Shown here: positions 28,086 through 39,322 of the stretch, piece by piece
Numbering within the stretch: position 1 is the first letter of the stretch
How the letters are laid out: the number at the start of each line of letters is the position of its first letter
Assembly (NCBI GenBank): GCA_001442925.1
Contig: LDXX01000006.1
Coordinates: 186,001 to 250,000 of the forward strand
Source of the DNA: Candidatus Kryptonium thompsonii
GTDB taxonomy: Bacteria > Bacteroidota > Ignavibacteria > Kryptoniales > Kryptoniaceae
DNA: 64,000 bases
Direction: 5' to 3'
Program-made: the position numbers and the translations under genes
The notes under the pieces: generated by a model
The model's input: only the letters and a program-made list of their open reading frames with translations
Told to the model about the DNA's origin: nothing
Databases searched by the model: none

Positions 28086-28745
28086 TCATTTTTGCTTTAG
28101 ATATTTTTTCTCGATTTCAACAATTTTGTTTAACCTTTGTAAATGTCTTCCACCACCAAAATTTGTTTCAAGAAAAGTTTTTGTTATCTCTTTTGCAAGC
28201 TCGTTTCCAATTACCCTTGCCCCGATGGTGAGAATGTTCGCATCATTATGCTCTCGGCTGATTCTTGCAATAAACTCGTTGTGACAACATGCTGCTCTTA
28301 TACCCGGAACCTTATTCGCAACTATTGACGATGCAACGCCTGTGCCGTCGATTACTATTCCACGCCATGCTTTTCCCGATACAAGCGCATAAGCCACCGC
28401 ATATGCGAAGTCGGGATAATCAACCGGTGTTTCTGAATTTGTTCCTAAATCAAGAACTGAGTAACCAAGATCTGAAATGAATTTTTTTAATTCTTCTTTC
28501 AGTTTGAAACCAGCATGGTCGCTTGCAATTGCGACGATTTTCTTACCATCTGCTTTTGGCTCAGGCTTTAATGGATAATTAAGTTTTTGAGCTGTTTCTT
28601 GCTTTTCTATAAACTTAACTTTGAGTTGAAGAGCTTTGTCCCTTGCCGAAGGTGTTACAATCGTATTTTTATCAATTTCAATTTCCGTTTTCCCCTGATT
28701 GAAAAAATCAACGACTGTTTTTTCAGTTATAAGCTTTTTGGGCAT
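28086..28745 (-). CDS. RpiB/LacAB-family sugar-phosphate isomerase with N-terminal extension
   Basis: Residues about 68-219 match RpiB (IASDHAGFKLKEEL, DYPDFAY, SREHNDANILTIGARVIG, GGRHLQR). The first 65 residues (ITEKTVVDFF, TPSARDKALQLKVKF) resemble the short N-terminal module of EutT-like and microcompartment-associated proteins. The cysteine that acts as base in E. coli RpiB (LICGTG) is an aspartate here, D133 (VIDGTG). Ribose-5-phosphate isomerase activity is therefore uncertain. It lies 64 nt downstream of sucC with a terminator between. Confidence 0.8.
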   Translation of the reverse strand: MPKKLITEKTVVDFFNQGKTEIEIDKNTIVTPSARDKALQLKVKFIEKQETAQKLNYPLKPEPKADGKKIVAIASDHAGFKLKEELKKFISDLGYSVLDLGTNSETPVDYPDFAYAVAYALVSGKAWRGIVIDGTGVASSIVANKVPGIRAACCHNEFIARISREHNDANILTIGARVIGNELAKEITKTFLETNFGGGRHLQRLNKIVEIEKKYLKQK

Positions 28746-28772
28746 TTCTTAAAAGCGTAATTTAAAGTTTTT

Positions 28773-28799
28773 AAAAAGGGAGGGCATTGATACCCTCCC
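28773..28799 (-). terminator. Rho-independent terminator after sucC
   Basis: On the minus strand GGGAGGG (28799-28793), an 8-nt loop, CCCTCCC (28784-28778), then five T residues (28777-28773). Confidence 0.85.
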
Positions 28800-28809
28800 A
28801 AATTTTTGC

Positions 28810-29985
28810 TTAATTGATTCCAAGCTCTTTTAAGACATTGACGACTTTCTCAGCTGCATCTTTAAAGCCATTTGCAACGATAAAATTAAGACCAGATTCT
28901 TTCAAAATTTTAGCTCCTTCCTCTGCGTTTGTCCCCTCAAGTCGCACAACCACAGGAACATTTACACCAACCTTTCGTGCAGCTTCAACGACTCCTTGTG
29001 CGACGCGATCGCATCGAACAATTCCACCGAATATGTTTATGAGTATTGCTTTAACATTTGGGTCGGAAAGAATTATCCTAAATCCTTGTTCAACTGTTTC
29101 TGCTTTTGCACCGCCTCCAACATCAAGAAAGTTTGCTGGTTCTCCACCAGCAAGTTTTATCAAGTCCATCGTTGCCATCGCAAGACCTGCACCATTGACC
29201 ATACATCCAACGTTTCCCTTCAAACGAATATAGTTGAGATTGTATTTCGATGCTTCAACTTCAAGTGGGTCCTCTTCATCGATATCTCTCATTTCAACTA
29301 TTTCTGGATGCCTGAATAACGCGTTGTCATCAAAGTTCATCTTTGCATCGAGGGCGAGAACCTGTCCATCCGTTGTAAGTACGAGTGGGTTAATTTCAGC
29401 AAGTGAAGCGTCAGTTTCTTCATAAGCTTTGTAAAGGGCGAGAAGAAATTTGACCGCATTTTTAAACGCCTCACCATCAAGTCCAAGCCCAAATGCAAGT
29501 CTTCTCGCCTGGTATGGCATGAATCCGACTTTAGGGTCGACATACTCTTTTAAAATTTTTTCAGGACTTTCAGCAGCGATTTGCTCGATTTCAACTCCAC
29601 CCTCGCTTGATACCATGACAACATTTCTTGAAGTGCTTCTGTCAAGCGTTATACCAACATAAAGTTCCTTTTGAATGCTTAAACCTTGTTCAACAAGAAC
29701 CTTTTTAACGATTTTTCCTTCTGGACCTGTTTGATATGTTACAAGCTTTGCTCCAAGCATATTTTTCGCGTGTTCGTAAACTTCATCGTAACTTCTTGCG
29801 AGTTTTATCCCGCCTGCTTTCCCTCTTCCACCCGCATGAATTTGGGCTTTTACAACCCAGACATTGCCACCTATTTCTTTTGCCACTTCAACGGCTTCCT
29901 CAGGTGTGAAGGCGACGCGACCTTTGGGAACGGCAACGCCGAATTTTTTCAGGATTTCCTTTGCTTGATATTCGTGTATTTTCAT
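28810..29985 (-). CDS. sucC: Succinyl-CoA synthetase (ADP-forming) beta subunit
   Basis: TCA-cycle enzyme making ATP from succinyl-CoA. The N-terminal ATP-grasp domain is clear ([34 protein letters not shown]), followed by [21 protein letters not shown] and the CoA-ligase domain with [17 protein letters not shown]. The 391 residues are family length. The alpha subunit gene sucD is not adjacent. A terminator follows, so the unit ends here. Confidence 0.96.
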   Translation of the reverse strand: MKIHEYQAKEILKKFGVAVPKGRVAFTPEEAVEVAKEIGGNVWVVKAQIHAGGRGKAGGIKLARSYDEVYEHAKNMLGAKLVTYQTGPEGKIVKKVLVEQGLSIQKELYVGITLDRSTSRNVVMVSSEGGVEIEQIAAESPEKILKEYVDPKVGFMPYQARRLAFGLGLDGEAFKNAVKFLLALYKAYEETDASLAEINPLVLTTDGQVLALDAKMNFDDNALFRHPEIVEMRDIDEEDPLEVEASKYNLNYIRLKGNVGCMVNGAGLAMATMDLIKLAGGEPANFLDVGGGAKAETVEQGFRIILSDPNVKAILINIFGGIVRCDRVAQGVVEAARKVGVNVPVVVRLEGTNAEEGAKILKESGLNFIVANGFKDAAEKVVNVLKELGIN

Positions 29986-30009
29986 TTAAGTGCGGTTTTT
30001 GTTTTTAAC

Positions 30010-31563
30010 TCATTTGATTTTTTCAGATATTGCTTTTCCTTGCAAAAAGAGCAAGAGATAATCAGGACCACCAGCTTTTGAATCAGTTCCGCTCATATTG
30101 AATCCGCCAAAAGGATGCACGCCGACAATTGCGCCTGTGCATTTGCGATTTATGTAAAGATTACCAACATGGAAAAGTTTCTTTGCTTTTTCGATTTTCT
30201 TTCGATTCTTTGTATAAACTGAGCCCGTCAAACCATATTCAGTGTCATTTGCAATTTCAATTGCATGGTCAAAATCTTTTGCTTTTATAACTGCAAGCAC
30301 GGGACCGAAAATTTCTTCTTGAGCAATTCGCGCATGAGGATCAACATCAGCGAAGATTGTTGGCTTAATGTAATAACCTTCATCTTGGCGTACCGCTTCT
30401 CCACCTGTCAATAATTTACCTTCGGATTTTCCAATTTCAATGTATGAAAGGATTTTCTGTTGAGCTCCTGCATTTATTACAGGTCCGACTGGATAATTTT
30501 CTTTAGCAGGTCCTATTTCAAGTTTTTCGGTTTCAGCAACGAGTTTTTCAACAAATTTATCATAGACGCTTTCAACAACGATCGCTCTTGAACAGGCAGA
30601 ACACTTTTGACCTTGATAGCCAAATGCTGAAACCACAACTCCTTTAACTGCTGCGTCAAGGTCTGCTTCATTATCAACAATTATTGCATCTTTTCCGCCC
30701 ATTTCAGCGATTACGCGCTTGAGCCATTTTTGTCCAGGTTGAACTTTTGAAGCGAGTTCATATATATGGATTCCAACTTCTTTTGAACCCGTGAAAGCTA
30801 CAAATCTTGTCTTTGGATGTGCAACTAATGTATCGCCAACGCTTGAACCAGGACCAGTGATAAAATTAAGAACACCATCGGGAAGTCCTGCTTCTTTCAT
30901 CAACTCGTAAAACTTTGCTCCAATGACTGGTGAATCGCTCGATGGCTTTAGTACAACTGTGTTTCCAGTCACAAGAGCTCCAACCGTCATTCCAAGCAAA
31001 ATTGCAAGCGGAAAGTTCCATGGTGGGATCACAGCACCTGCGCCAAGCGGAATGTAAACCATTTCATTCTTTTCGCCTGGATATTTGACAACTGGGGCCC
31101 CTTTCGCATAGTGAAGCATCCAGCGGGTGTAATATTCAAGATAATCAATTGCCTCAGCTACATCAGCGTCAGCTTCAGCCCAATTTTTCCCAACCTCAAA
31201 AACTTGCCATGCTGCAAATTTAAATTTTCTTTTACGCAATAGCTGCGCAGCTTTTAACATAATTTTTGCTCTATATTCAGGTTTAGTCATGCTCCATTCT
31301 TTGAAGGCTTCATTTGCTACCTCGATTGCTTTGTTTGCAAGTTCAGCATTACCTTTTTGTAGAATACCAACGATTTGATCTTTCTTCGACGGATTATAAG
31401 AGTAAAACTTCTCATTGGTTTTGATCCTTTCACCACCGATTATGATATCGTATTCTTTTCCAAGTTCGCTCTCAACTTTTGCGAGAGCTTTTTCCATCTT
31501 TTTGCGATTCTCAGGTTTCGAGAAATCGGTAAAAGGTTCATTTTTAAAGCGAGGCAATTTCAT
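30010..31563 (-). CDS. pruA: L-glutamate gamma-semialdehyde (1-pyrroline-5-carboxylate) dehydrogenase
   Basis: Oxidises glutamate semialdehyde to glutamate in proline breakdown. The 517-residue protein matches the RocA/PruA class: PWNFPLAILLGMTVG, FTGSKEVG, AEMGGKDAI with the catalytic Glu, and GYQGQKCSACSR with the catalytic Cys, ending GGFNMSGTDSKAGGPDYL. The start is the ATG at 31561-31563, because the frame's earlier TTG is itself part of the GGAGGG ribosome site. No proline dehydrogenase gene is adjacent; the sodium symporter upstream could supply a substrate. Confidence 0.95.
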   Translation of the reverse strand: MKLPRFKNEPFTDFSKPENRKKMEKALAKVESELGKEYDIIIGGERIKTNEKFYSYNPSKKDQIVGILQKGNAELANKAIEVANEAFKEWSMTKPEYRAKIMLKAAQLLRKRKFKFAAWQVFEVGKNWAEADADVAEAIDYLEYYTRWMLHYAKGAPVVKYPGEKNEMVYIPLGAGAVIPPWNFPLAILLGMTVGALVTGNTVVLKPSSDSPVIGAKFYELMKEAGLPDGVLNFITGPGSSVGDTLVAHPKTRFVAFTGSKEVGIHIYELASKVQPGQKWLKRVIAEMGGKDAIIVDNEADLDAAVKGVVVSAFGYQGQKCSACSRAIVVESVYDKFVEKLVAETEKLEIGPAKENYPVGPVINAGAQQKILSYIEIGKSEGKLLTGGEAVRQDEGYYIKPTIFADVDPHARIAQEEIFGPVLAVIKAKDFDHAIEIANDTEYGLTGSVYTKNRKKIEKAKKLFHVGNLYINRKCTGAIVGVHPFGGFNMSGTDSKAGGPDYLLLFLQGKAISEKIK

Positions 31564-31630
31564 TTTTCCCTCCAAGATTTATTTTTAACTTTTTTCACAA
31601 ATTTAAAAATTTTTTATCCCAAAGTTCAAA

Positions 31631-33097
31631 CTACTTATGACTTCTCAGCATTTGAACCAAGTTACCAAAAATTATAGTCGTTCCAGCTCCAATGAAAGTA
31701 TGCCATGTCCAAGCAATTTTCGTATTCAAAATGACATAAACCATCGCAAGGATTCCAGCTATAAATCCAACGAGTGCGCTTGTTTCGTCAACCTTTTTGA
31801 ACAGAACCCCAAGAAGAAATGTCCCAAGCAATCCACCATATGTAAATGAGGCAATGCTTAAGGCAAGTTCAACGACGGTTTTTTCTGTTCTCATAAAGAA
31901 TATCGCCGAGCCAACAAGAAGAACAGCCCATACAGCAGTTATAATTCTTGAAATGATTAGCTCATTTCTTTCGTCTTGATTTTTACCAAAATATGGTTTA
32001 TAAATGTCGATCATTGCTGAGGATGCAAGCGAACTCATTGAGCCTGCAAGCGTTGACATCGCAGCTGCAAAGAGCCCAGCAATTATTAAACCTGAGATCC
32101 CAGAAGGGATATATTTTACAATGAAGTCCGCAAAGACTTCATTTGGATTCATTTTTGTCCCATTGTAGAAAGTGTAAAGCATCAATCCAATGAATAAAAA
32201 GATGAAAAACTGAACCGCCACTATAAATCCAGTTGTTATAAGGGCTTTCTGACTGTTTTTTACCGAGTCAGTTGTAAGAAGTCGTTGAACGATGAGTTGA
32301 TCCGTTCCATGTGAAGCCATCGAAAGAAATGCACCGCCAATTAAACTTGCAAATAAAGTGTATGGTTGATTAAAAAATTCTTTTAGCGGCTTATCAAATC
32401 CCCAGTTTATAATTTTAAATTTCTCCGCTGAAAAGCTAATCACTTGTGAAATTCCACCATCTATCTTGCTCCCAAGAACGATAATTGCTGCAATAGCACC
32501 GCCAATGTAGATAAACATTTGAACAACATCCATCCATATGACCGCTCTTACCCCGCCGATGAATGTGTAAAGGAATGTGATAACAGAGATGACAGTAATT
32601 GAAGTTATATAAATTTGCGTATCTGACCATCCTGCGAACTGAGCGGAATTTTTCAAAATCACCGCAAGGGGTATAGCCGTTGTAAATAATCTAACGCCAT
32701 CAGCCGCAAGGCGCGTTAACATAAAAACAATTGATGCAAAATTTCTAACCTTTCGCCCAAACCTTATTCCTAAAAATTGATATGCCGTCGCAAGCTCACC
32801 GCGGTAATAAGCTGGCAAAAGAAGAAAACTTACAGCGATTCTGCCCAAGATGTAACCAAAGGTTAACTGTAGGAAATTTAAATTCGTTGCATATGCAACC
32901 CCAGGAATGCTTAAAAATGTCAACGCGCTCGTCTCTGTTGCGACAACTGCAAAGCAAACTGCAAGCCATGGGACTTGCCTCGCTCCGAGAAAATAATCAA
33001 GTGTGTTCCTTTGCTTTCCGCCCGAAATTATCCCGAAGATAAGAACCCCGAGAAGGTAAAGAACTACGATTAACCAATCAATTAAACCAAAGTTCAT
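31631..33097 (-). CDS. Sodium:solute symporter family protein
   Basis: A 488-residue polytopic membrane protein with 12-13 predicted helices. SSS-family patterns are visible: WLAVCFAVVATETSALTFLSIPG, GVRAVIWMDVVQM and LFAAAMSTLAGSMSSLASSAM. It drives solute uptake with sodium. Proline is tempting given pruA 55 nt downstream, but the sequence looks as close to generic SSS transporters as to PutP. It lies 5 nt downstream of the STAS gene. Confidence 0.9.
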   Translation of the reverse strand: MNFGLIDWLIVVLYLLGVLIFGIISGGKQRNTLDYFLGARQVPWLAVCFAVVATETSALTFLSIPGVAYATNLNFLQLTFGYILGRIAVSFLLLPAYYRGELATAYQFLGIRFGRKVRNFASIVFMLTRLAADGVRLFTTAIPLAVILKNSAQFAGWSDTQIYITSITVISVITFLYTFIGGVRAVIWMDVVQMFIYIGGAIAAIIVLGSKIDGGISQVISFSAEKFKIINWGFDKPLKEFFNQPYTLFASLIGGAFLSMASHGTDQLIVQRLLTTDSVKNSQKALITTGFIVAVQFFIFLFIGLMLYTFYNGTKMNPNEVFADFIVKYIPSGISGLIIAGLFAAAMSTLAGSMSSLASSAMIDIYKPYFGKNQDERNELIISRIITAVWAVLLVGSAIFFMRTEKTVVELALSIASFTYGGLLGTFLLGVLFKKVDETSALVGFIAGILAMVYVILNTKIAWTWHTFIGAGTTIIFGNLVQMLRSHK

Positions 33098-33102
33098 TTA
33101 GT

Positions 33103-33450
33103 TTACTTTTTTGTTTTTGAATCGAGCGCCTCATCTATAGAAGGGGCAATTTTAAAAAGTGGATCGAGCCTTGCTATTTTCATTAAGCTTAAAACTTTAT
33201 CAGTGACGCCGACAAGGGTAACATCGCCCTTATTTTCCCGCATCCTTCTTTCACAAAATAAAAGCGAACTTAAACCAGAACTATCACAGTATTCAACCTG
33301 TGATAAATCAATTATTAACCTCTTTACATTACTCTGGCATAGAGCGAGAAATTCAGCTTTTAATTCGGGTGAGAGCGTCGCATCGAGCTTCTTTTCGCGA
33401 AGTTTAAATATTATCGTGTTTTTATCTGGTTTTAGTATCTCAAAATTCAT
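33103..33450 (-). CDS. STAS-domain anti-sigma factor antagonist
   Basis: A 115-residue single STAS domain like SpoIIAA/RsbV. The phosphorylatable serine motif is visible as EYCDSSGLSSLLF. Such proteins release sigma factors by binding an RsbW-type kinase; a candidate kinase of this family is at 62519-62962. It is 17 nt downstream of the following unknown gene in transcription order and 5 nt upstream of the symporter. Confidence 0.88.
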   Translation of the reverse strand: MNFEILKPDKNTIIFKLREKKLDATLSPELKAEFLALCQSNVKRLIIDLSQVEYCDSSGLSSLLFCERRMRENKGDVTLVGVTDKVLSLMKIARLDPLFKIAPSIDEALDSKTKK

Positions 33451-33467
33451 ACATCAAAAACTTTGAA

Positions 33468-33995
33468 TTAAAAAATACTTAAAGTGTTGATTATCCCTGA
33501 GTAAGCCGATTTTAAATCTATGTTTCTGCTTAGAGCAAGCTGAAAATTATAGAATAAATCTGCGTTGTCGCGCTTGAAACCAATCTTTATTCCAGCATTG
33601 AGCTCTTGACAAAGCCAAGCATTGAAAAGATCAAATTCAAAACTCATATCAATTGCAATGTCATACCTGAACAAAACAAGTTTTTTAACAAAGTTTTTCT
33701 TGGGCAATCCAAAAATTGAAATATTGTCCTGCCCAACTTCAATATAGCGATATCTCTTTATCGTGAAATATTCTTTAAAATCCGATGTGGCTATAACGGT
33801 TATATTATATCTGCTTGGGATATCTTTAAGCATCTCGTAGGCAATCAGGAACTGCTCGATCTTCCTTGGCATTATGACGACAATGTATCTTGCCCTTTGA
33901 AATGCTTGCGTGAAATTAACAATTTTCCTCCCTTTAACTTCACTTCTTAATTTCGCAAATGAAATAATTGTCTTTTGAAGGATGTCTTTTAACAT
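33468..33995 (-). CDS. Unknown protein, GT9/heptosyltransferase-like pattern
   Basis: A 175-residue protein without a signal peptide. Its FRYDIAIDMSFEFDLFNAWL and AGIKIGFKRDNADLFYN segments recall the acceptor half of family 9 glycosyltransferases, but it is half the size of those enzymes and lacks the nucleotide-sugar C-terminal domain. It sits between the barrel protein gene and the STAS gene. Function unknown. Confidence 0.5.
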   Translation of the reverse strand: MLKDILQKTIISFAKLRSEVKGRKIVNFTQAFQRARYIVVIMPRKIEQFLIAYEMLKDIPSRYNITVIATSDFKEYFTIKRYRYIEVGQDNISIFGLPKKNFVKKLVLFRYDIAIDMSFEFDLFNAWLCQELNAGIKIGFKRDNADLFYNFQLALSRNIDLKSAYSGIINTLSIF

Positions 33996-34005
33996 TTTAA
34001 ACTTG

Positions 34006-34626
34006 TCACTTTGATCTTCTGCCCCTTATGTATGCCTGACGAACATATTCTTTATCATAAAAGTAATATGAAAGCCCAACCTTCAAAGTGATAAATCCAT
34101 CTTTATCCTTGGTTGAAGGATTCCCATCAAAGTCGCCTCTCGTTGTTAAGTTGTAAGATGTTGAAAAATCAATCGAAAGGAAATGCTTTACATACATATT
34201 CAATCCAAGCCCAAATCCAACTGTTGGCGTGTTTTTACCCATATAAGTAGGTATATTGGGTTGGTAGTGAATCATCCCAGCTGAGATGAAAAAGTATGCG
34301 TCTGATCTACTTCTTGGAACTATGTGAAATTCACCCTGCAATTCACCCGCTATAACTGTAGACCAGTTTCTTAAGTTAGTATTTTTATCCTTGAATCCAA
34401 CCCATCCACCAGAAAATTTTCCAACAACTGAAAAGAAATCAAAAATTCCCAACCTTACTTTTGCATCCCCTATAGGTTGAACATCTGGCTTTGATTGCCC
34501 CTGAAAGATGGAAACGCCAAGATCCGCACCAAATCCAAATTTCCCAGGCAAAGTTTGCGAAAACAAAGAATTACCTATTATGATGACAAGAATCAAAAAT
34601 AAATTTCTATGCATTTTTTGCTCCAT
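34006..34626 (-). CDS. Outer-membrane beta-barrel protein
   Basis: A 206-residue protein with a signal peptide (NLFLILVIIIGNSLFS) and alternating hydrophobic/polar strands typical of small OmpX/PorT-like barrels (GFGADLGVSIF, VGFGLGLNMYVKHFLSIDFS, LKVGLSYYF). It ends 11 nt before the next gene in the run and begins 2 nt after ligA. Role unknown; structural or adhesion roles are usual. Confidence 0.7.
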   Translation of the reverse strand: MEQKMHRNLFLILVIIIGNSLFSQTLPGKFGFGADLGVSIFQGQSKPDVQPIGDAKVRLGIFDFFSVVGKFSGGWVGFKDKNTNLRNWSTVIAGELQGEFHIVPRSRSDAYFFISAGMIHYQPNIPTYMGKNTPTVGFGLGLNMYVKHFLSIDFSTSYNLTTRGDFDGNPSTKDKDGFITLKVGLSYYFYDKEYVRQAYIRGRRSK

Positions 34627-34628
34627 TT

Positions 34629-36662
<2,034 letters not shown>

Positions 36663-37403
36663 TTACCTTTGAGATAGAAGCGACTTTAATTTTTCTCTAT
36701 CAATAATGTAATTTCTTATCACCACCCCTTTTTCACCCAAAGATTCAAGTTCGTGTCCGTTAAGAGTAAATTTTATCCCGCCGGCATTTCCGATAGTGAA
36801 ATTGAAACTGTTTTTCGCTTTTAATCTTAAACTTGAGCCCGGAGACATTAAGAACTCTTTTACCTGAAAACTATCAATTATAACGCTGAACCATACGGAA
36901 TCAGTTGCGGTTACTTTCAAATCGAGACTGTCAATTTCTATATTTGCTTTTTGTTCTATAGTTTTAGTAGTTTCAAGTTTTGAAATTTCTTCAACCGCTG
37001 TTTCAAAGCTTTTCTTTTCAACTGGTTTCTTTTCTTCTTCAACACCAATGAAAATGAACAAAGCTATGAATGTTATAATGAGCGCACCAACCAGCCATAA
37101 GGCATTTTCGGAGATAAAAGAAGCAAGGTCAAGCTTAATCTTTGGTGTTTCTCTTTTTTCAACGGCAGGTTTTAAAGAAACAAGTTCCTTTTCATATTCT
37201 TTTATAATTTCATCTGGATTTAGCCCAACTGCTTTTGCATAGCTTCTGACGAAGGCTCTAACATATGGTTCAGGAGCGAAATCATAAACCCCCGCCTCTA
37301 TCTTTTCAAGTAATTTCTCGCTTATCCTTGTCTTTTTTGAGATATCTTTAAGGGTTAAATTCCGATCCTCGCGCGCCTTTTTCAGGATTTCAGCAACGCT
37401 CAT
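36663..37403 (-). CDS. RodZ-like helix-turn-helix membrane protein
   Basis: A 246-residue protein with an N-terminal Cro/RodZ-type HTH (about residues 3-65, TLKDISKKTRISEKLLEKIEAG), a single membrane helix (about 101-121), a basic/acidic linker, and a C-terminal DUF4115 beta domain (about 165-246). This is the RodZ design, linking the MreB cytoskeleton to the cell wall. The HTH in RodZ contacts MreB rather than DNA. The first gene of the ligA run, downstream of the tRNA. Confidence 0.85.
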   Translation of the reverse strand: MSVAEILKKAREDRNLTLKDISKKTRISEKLLEKIEAGVYDFAPEPYVRAFVRSYAKAVGLNPDEIIKEYEKELVSLKPAVEKRETPKIKLDLASFISENALWLVGALIITFIALFIFIGVEEEKKPVEKKSFETAVEEISKLETTKTIEQKANIEIDSLDLKVTATDSVWFSVIIDSFQVKEFLMSPGSSLRLKAKNSFNFTIGNAGGIKFTLNGHELESLGEKGVVIRNYIIDREKLKSLLSQR

Positions 37404-37512
37404 TTCGTTCCATTTTAGTTTTCAAAATAATCTAACAAAATTAATTTTTTAAATCAACTGCGAAATCGCGAATTTAATGCCTCGTCGGATGACCCCACTT
37501 AAAATAATTTTG

Positions 37513-37587
37513 TGGGCGCTGCAGGATTCGAACCTGCGACCTCTACCGTGTGAAGGTAGCGCTCTGGACCAACTGAGCTAAGCGCCC
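37513..37587 (-). tRNA. tRNA-Val (anticodon CAC)
   Basis: Read on the minus strand, acceptor arms GGGCGCT and AGCGCCC pair, the D arm is GCTC/GAGC, the anticodon stem CTACC/GGTAG encloses TTCACAC (anticodon CAC), and the T arm GCAGG/CCTGC encloses TTCGAAT. Discriminator A is followed by CA, so CCA is not encoded. All arms pair fully. Confidence 0.96.
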
Positions 37588-37780
37588 AACTTCAGTAATT
37601 AATTTAATAATCAAAACAAAATAAATACAAATTTGTGCGAGCAATTCACAATTGCCACCTTCATCCGTCCCGAGTATAAATGGGAACAAAATGCACAAAT
37701 TGATGAATCGTGTTTTATTTGTGCAACTTATTGATAAGCAACTCACAACAAGTATGGAAATTGAATTTAAAAATGCCCCC

Positions 37781-37809
37781 TTGACAAAAATCGAAAAAAT
37801 TTCTACTTT
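37781..37809 (+). promoter_or_regulatory. Possible promoter for the DUF3592 pair
   Basis: TTGACA (37781-37786) and, after 17 nt, TACTTT (37804-37809), 42 nt before the ATG at 37851. The -35 is perfect, the -10 weak. Confidence 0.4.
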
Positions 37810-37850
37810 ATATCAGAATTTACACGAAAGATAAATTCCGGGTCCACACC

Positions 37851-38345
37851 ATGAAAAGAATTTTTCTGTTTGGTGGTTCGCTTTTCTTGACAGGAGGTGG
37901 ATTTTTATTATACGGTGGTTATGAGCTGTATTACAGCCTTTTATCTTATCTTTCCAAGGGAAATTACTGGGGGCGTTTCTATGATAGTTTTATAAAGGGT
38001 ATTGTAATTACATCATTTGGATTACTTTTCATTGCAGCTGGAATATTCATGATAATAAGTGAAAAGAAGTGCCAGAGGATTCGGACTACAGGTGTTCCTG
38101 TAAAAGGGACTATAACTAAAATAATAGAATCACCTGGCGAGAGGAGGTTGTATTATGAATATAGGGATGCCTATGGAAGGCTATATAAAGGGAAAGGTTA
38201 TGAGCTTTCAGAGAGGGAAGCATATGGACTTGTGGTGGGGAATGAAATAAACATCCTCATTGATCCTGAGAACCCGAAATATCATATCATTGTTCTTGAA
38301 AAAACTTCATCCCACCTTTTGAGGGCAAAAATAAAGGAAGGGTAG
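37851..38345 (+). CDS. DUF3592-like membrane protein (first of a pair)
   Basis: A 164-residue protein with two N-terminal membrane helices (about 4-26 and 46-66) and a beta-rich domain ending in NEINILIDPENPKYHIIVLEK. The V-x-G-x-V and YDP-like (IDPENP) pattern suits DUF3592. Role unknown. Its partner starts 4 nt after its stop. The pair opens the accessory segment beyond the tRNA. Confidence 0.65.
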   Translation: MKRIFLFGGSLFLTGGGFLLYGGYELYYSLLSYLSKGNYWGRFYDSFIKGIVITSFGLLFIAAGIFMIISEKKCQRIRTTGVPVKGTITKIIESPGERRLYYEYRDAYGRLYKGKGYELSEREAYGLVVGNEINILIDPENPKYHIIVLEKTSSHLLRAKIKEG

Positions 38346-38349
38346 TGAG

Positions 38350-38895
38350 ATGGAAAACTCTGAAATGCCAATAACTGTGGCTATCTTCGGCTTTATTATG
38401 TCTTCCAGCTTTTTGATCGCGGGAGCATGGGCATTTTTATTTTCACTCCGTGATATACGAAGGGGAAGGGCAAGTAAATCCTGGCCTACTACAACAGGAA
38501 AGATAACATTTTCAGGAATTAAAAAAGTTAGCGATAGTGAAGGCACCTTCTATTTTCCTGATATATCTTATGAATACTCAGTAGATGGCGTCACCTATTT
38601 ATCAGATGCGATTCACTTTGGACCTGCACGGGGTTTTGCTTTTCCATCTTCTGCAAGAAAGAGGGCAAGTAAGTATACTGTCGGGATGCCTGTTACTGTT
38701 TATTATAACCCTGAAGATCCGAATATAGCTGTACTTGAACCAGGTATTAGGACGAGCAGCTTTATTTTTTTAGGACTTGGTGCTTTATCTTTTATTATTG
38801 GAATATTTATTTTTTCAGTCCTTATTTACTGGCTTATCACAGGTTCTCCCTTGATTACAAACTTGCCATGGTTTTTTGAATGGATGAAAAAATGA
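38350..38895 (+). CDS. DUF3592 membrane protein (second of a pair)
   Basis: A 181-residue protein with a helix near residues 9-29, an extracytoplasmic DUF3592 domain (SKSWPTTTGKITFSGI to VYYNPEDPNIAVLEPG), and a C-terminal helix (about 136-161). DUF3592 proteins have unknown function and often occur as tandem copies, as here. Ribosome site lies inside the previous gene's end (GGAAGGGTAGTGAG). Confidence 0.8.
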   Translation: MENSEMPITVAIFGFIMSSSFLIAGAWAFLFSLRDIRRGRASKSWPTTTGKITFSGIKKVSDSEGTFYFPDISYEYSVDGVTYLSDAIHFGPARGFAFPSSARKRASKYTVGMPVTVYYNPEDPNIAVLEPGIRTSSFIFLGLGALSFIIGIFIFSVLIYWLITGSPLITNLPWFFEWMKK

Positions 38896-38975
38896 AACTT
38901 TTCCAGTGATAAGATTACTTATGCAGCAGACTTCTTTTATCTGCCATTTGCACAAGTTAGAGGAGAAAAAACTAA

Positions 38976-39155
38976 TTCCATCCAGGGGAGAACTTCAATG
39001 TCAACTTCACACTGACAAACACTACTGGCAAGGGACTCATTTTCTACCGCAGGAGTTTTGAACTCGATGTTTCCTTTTGGATTCTCACCGATGATAGCGT
39101 TGTTATCGAGGGTCGTTTCCAAAATTTGATCAGGTTGGCTATAGTTATTTGTTGA
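38976..39155 (+). pseudogene. Possible gene fragment
   Basis: A 59-codon plus-strand stretch without its own start reads like a beta-sandwich fragment (FNVNFTLTNTTGKGLIFYRR). It has no ribosome site and stops at 39153. The rest of the 427-nt gap up to the cation exporter shows nothing else I can name. It could be a relic of a decayed gene or chance. Confidence 0.25.
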
Positions 39156-39322
39156 AAAGGTAGGTAAAGTATGCGTCAAAATCTCTGCTGTTTTTCTTCG
39201 TGAGGTCTCGGAACTTTTGGCGGTGGTTAATGGGCTACGCGTAACAAAAGAAGTGAGCGCATCGGCTTGCGCGGACTCAGGAAAAGTTTTATATTTAATG
39301 ATAAAAAAGAAAGAGGCAAACT

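Noticed and set aside
37513-37587. tRNA-Val as the attachment site of an integrated island
   Set aside because: The accessory segment lies on the 5' side of the tRNA, no repeat of its 3' end was found to the right, and no integrase is adjacent.
38937-39179. An 80-codon minus-strand frame as a gene
   Set aside because: No ribosome site, odd composition, and the opposite strand reads more like a protein fragment.
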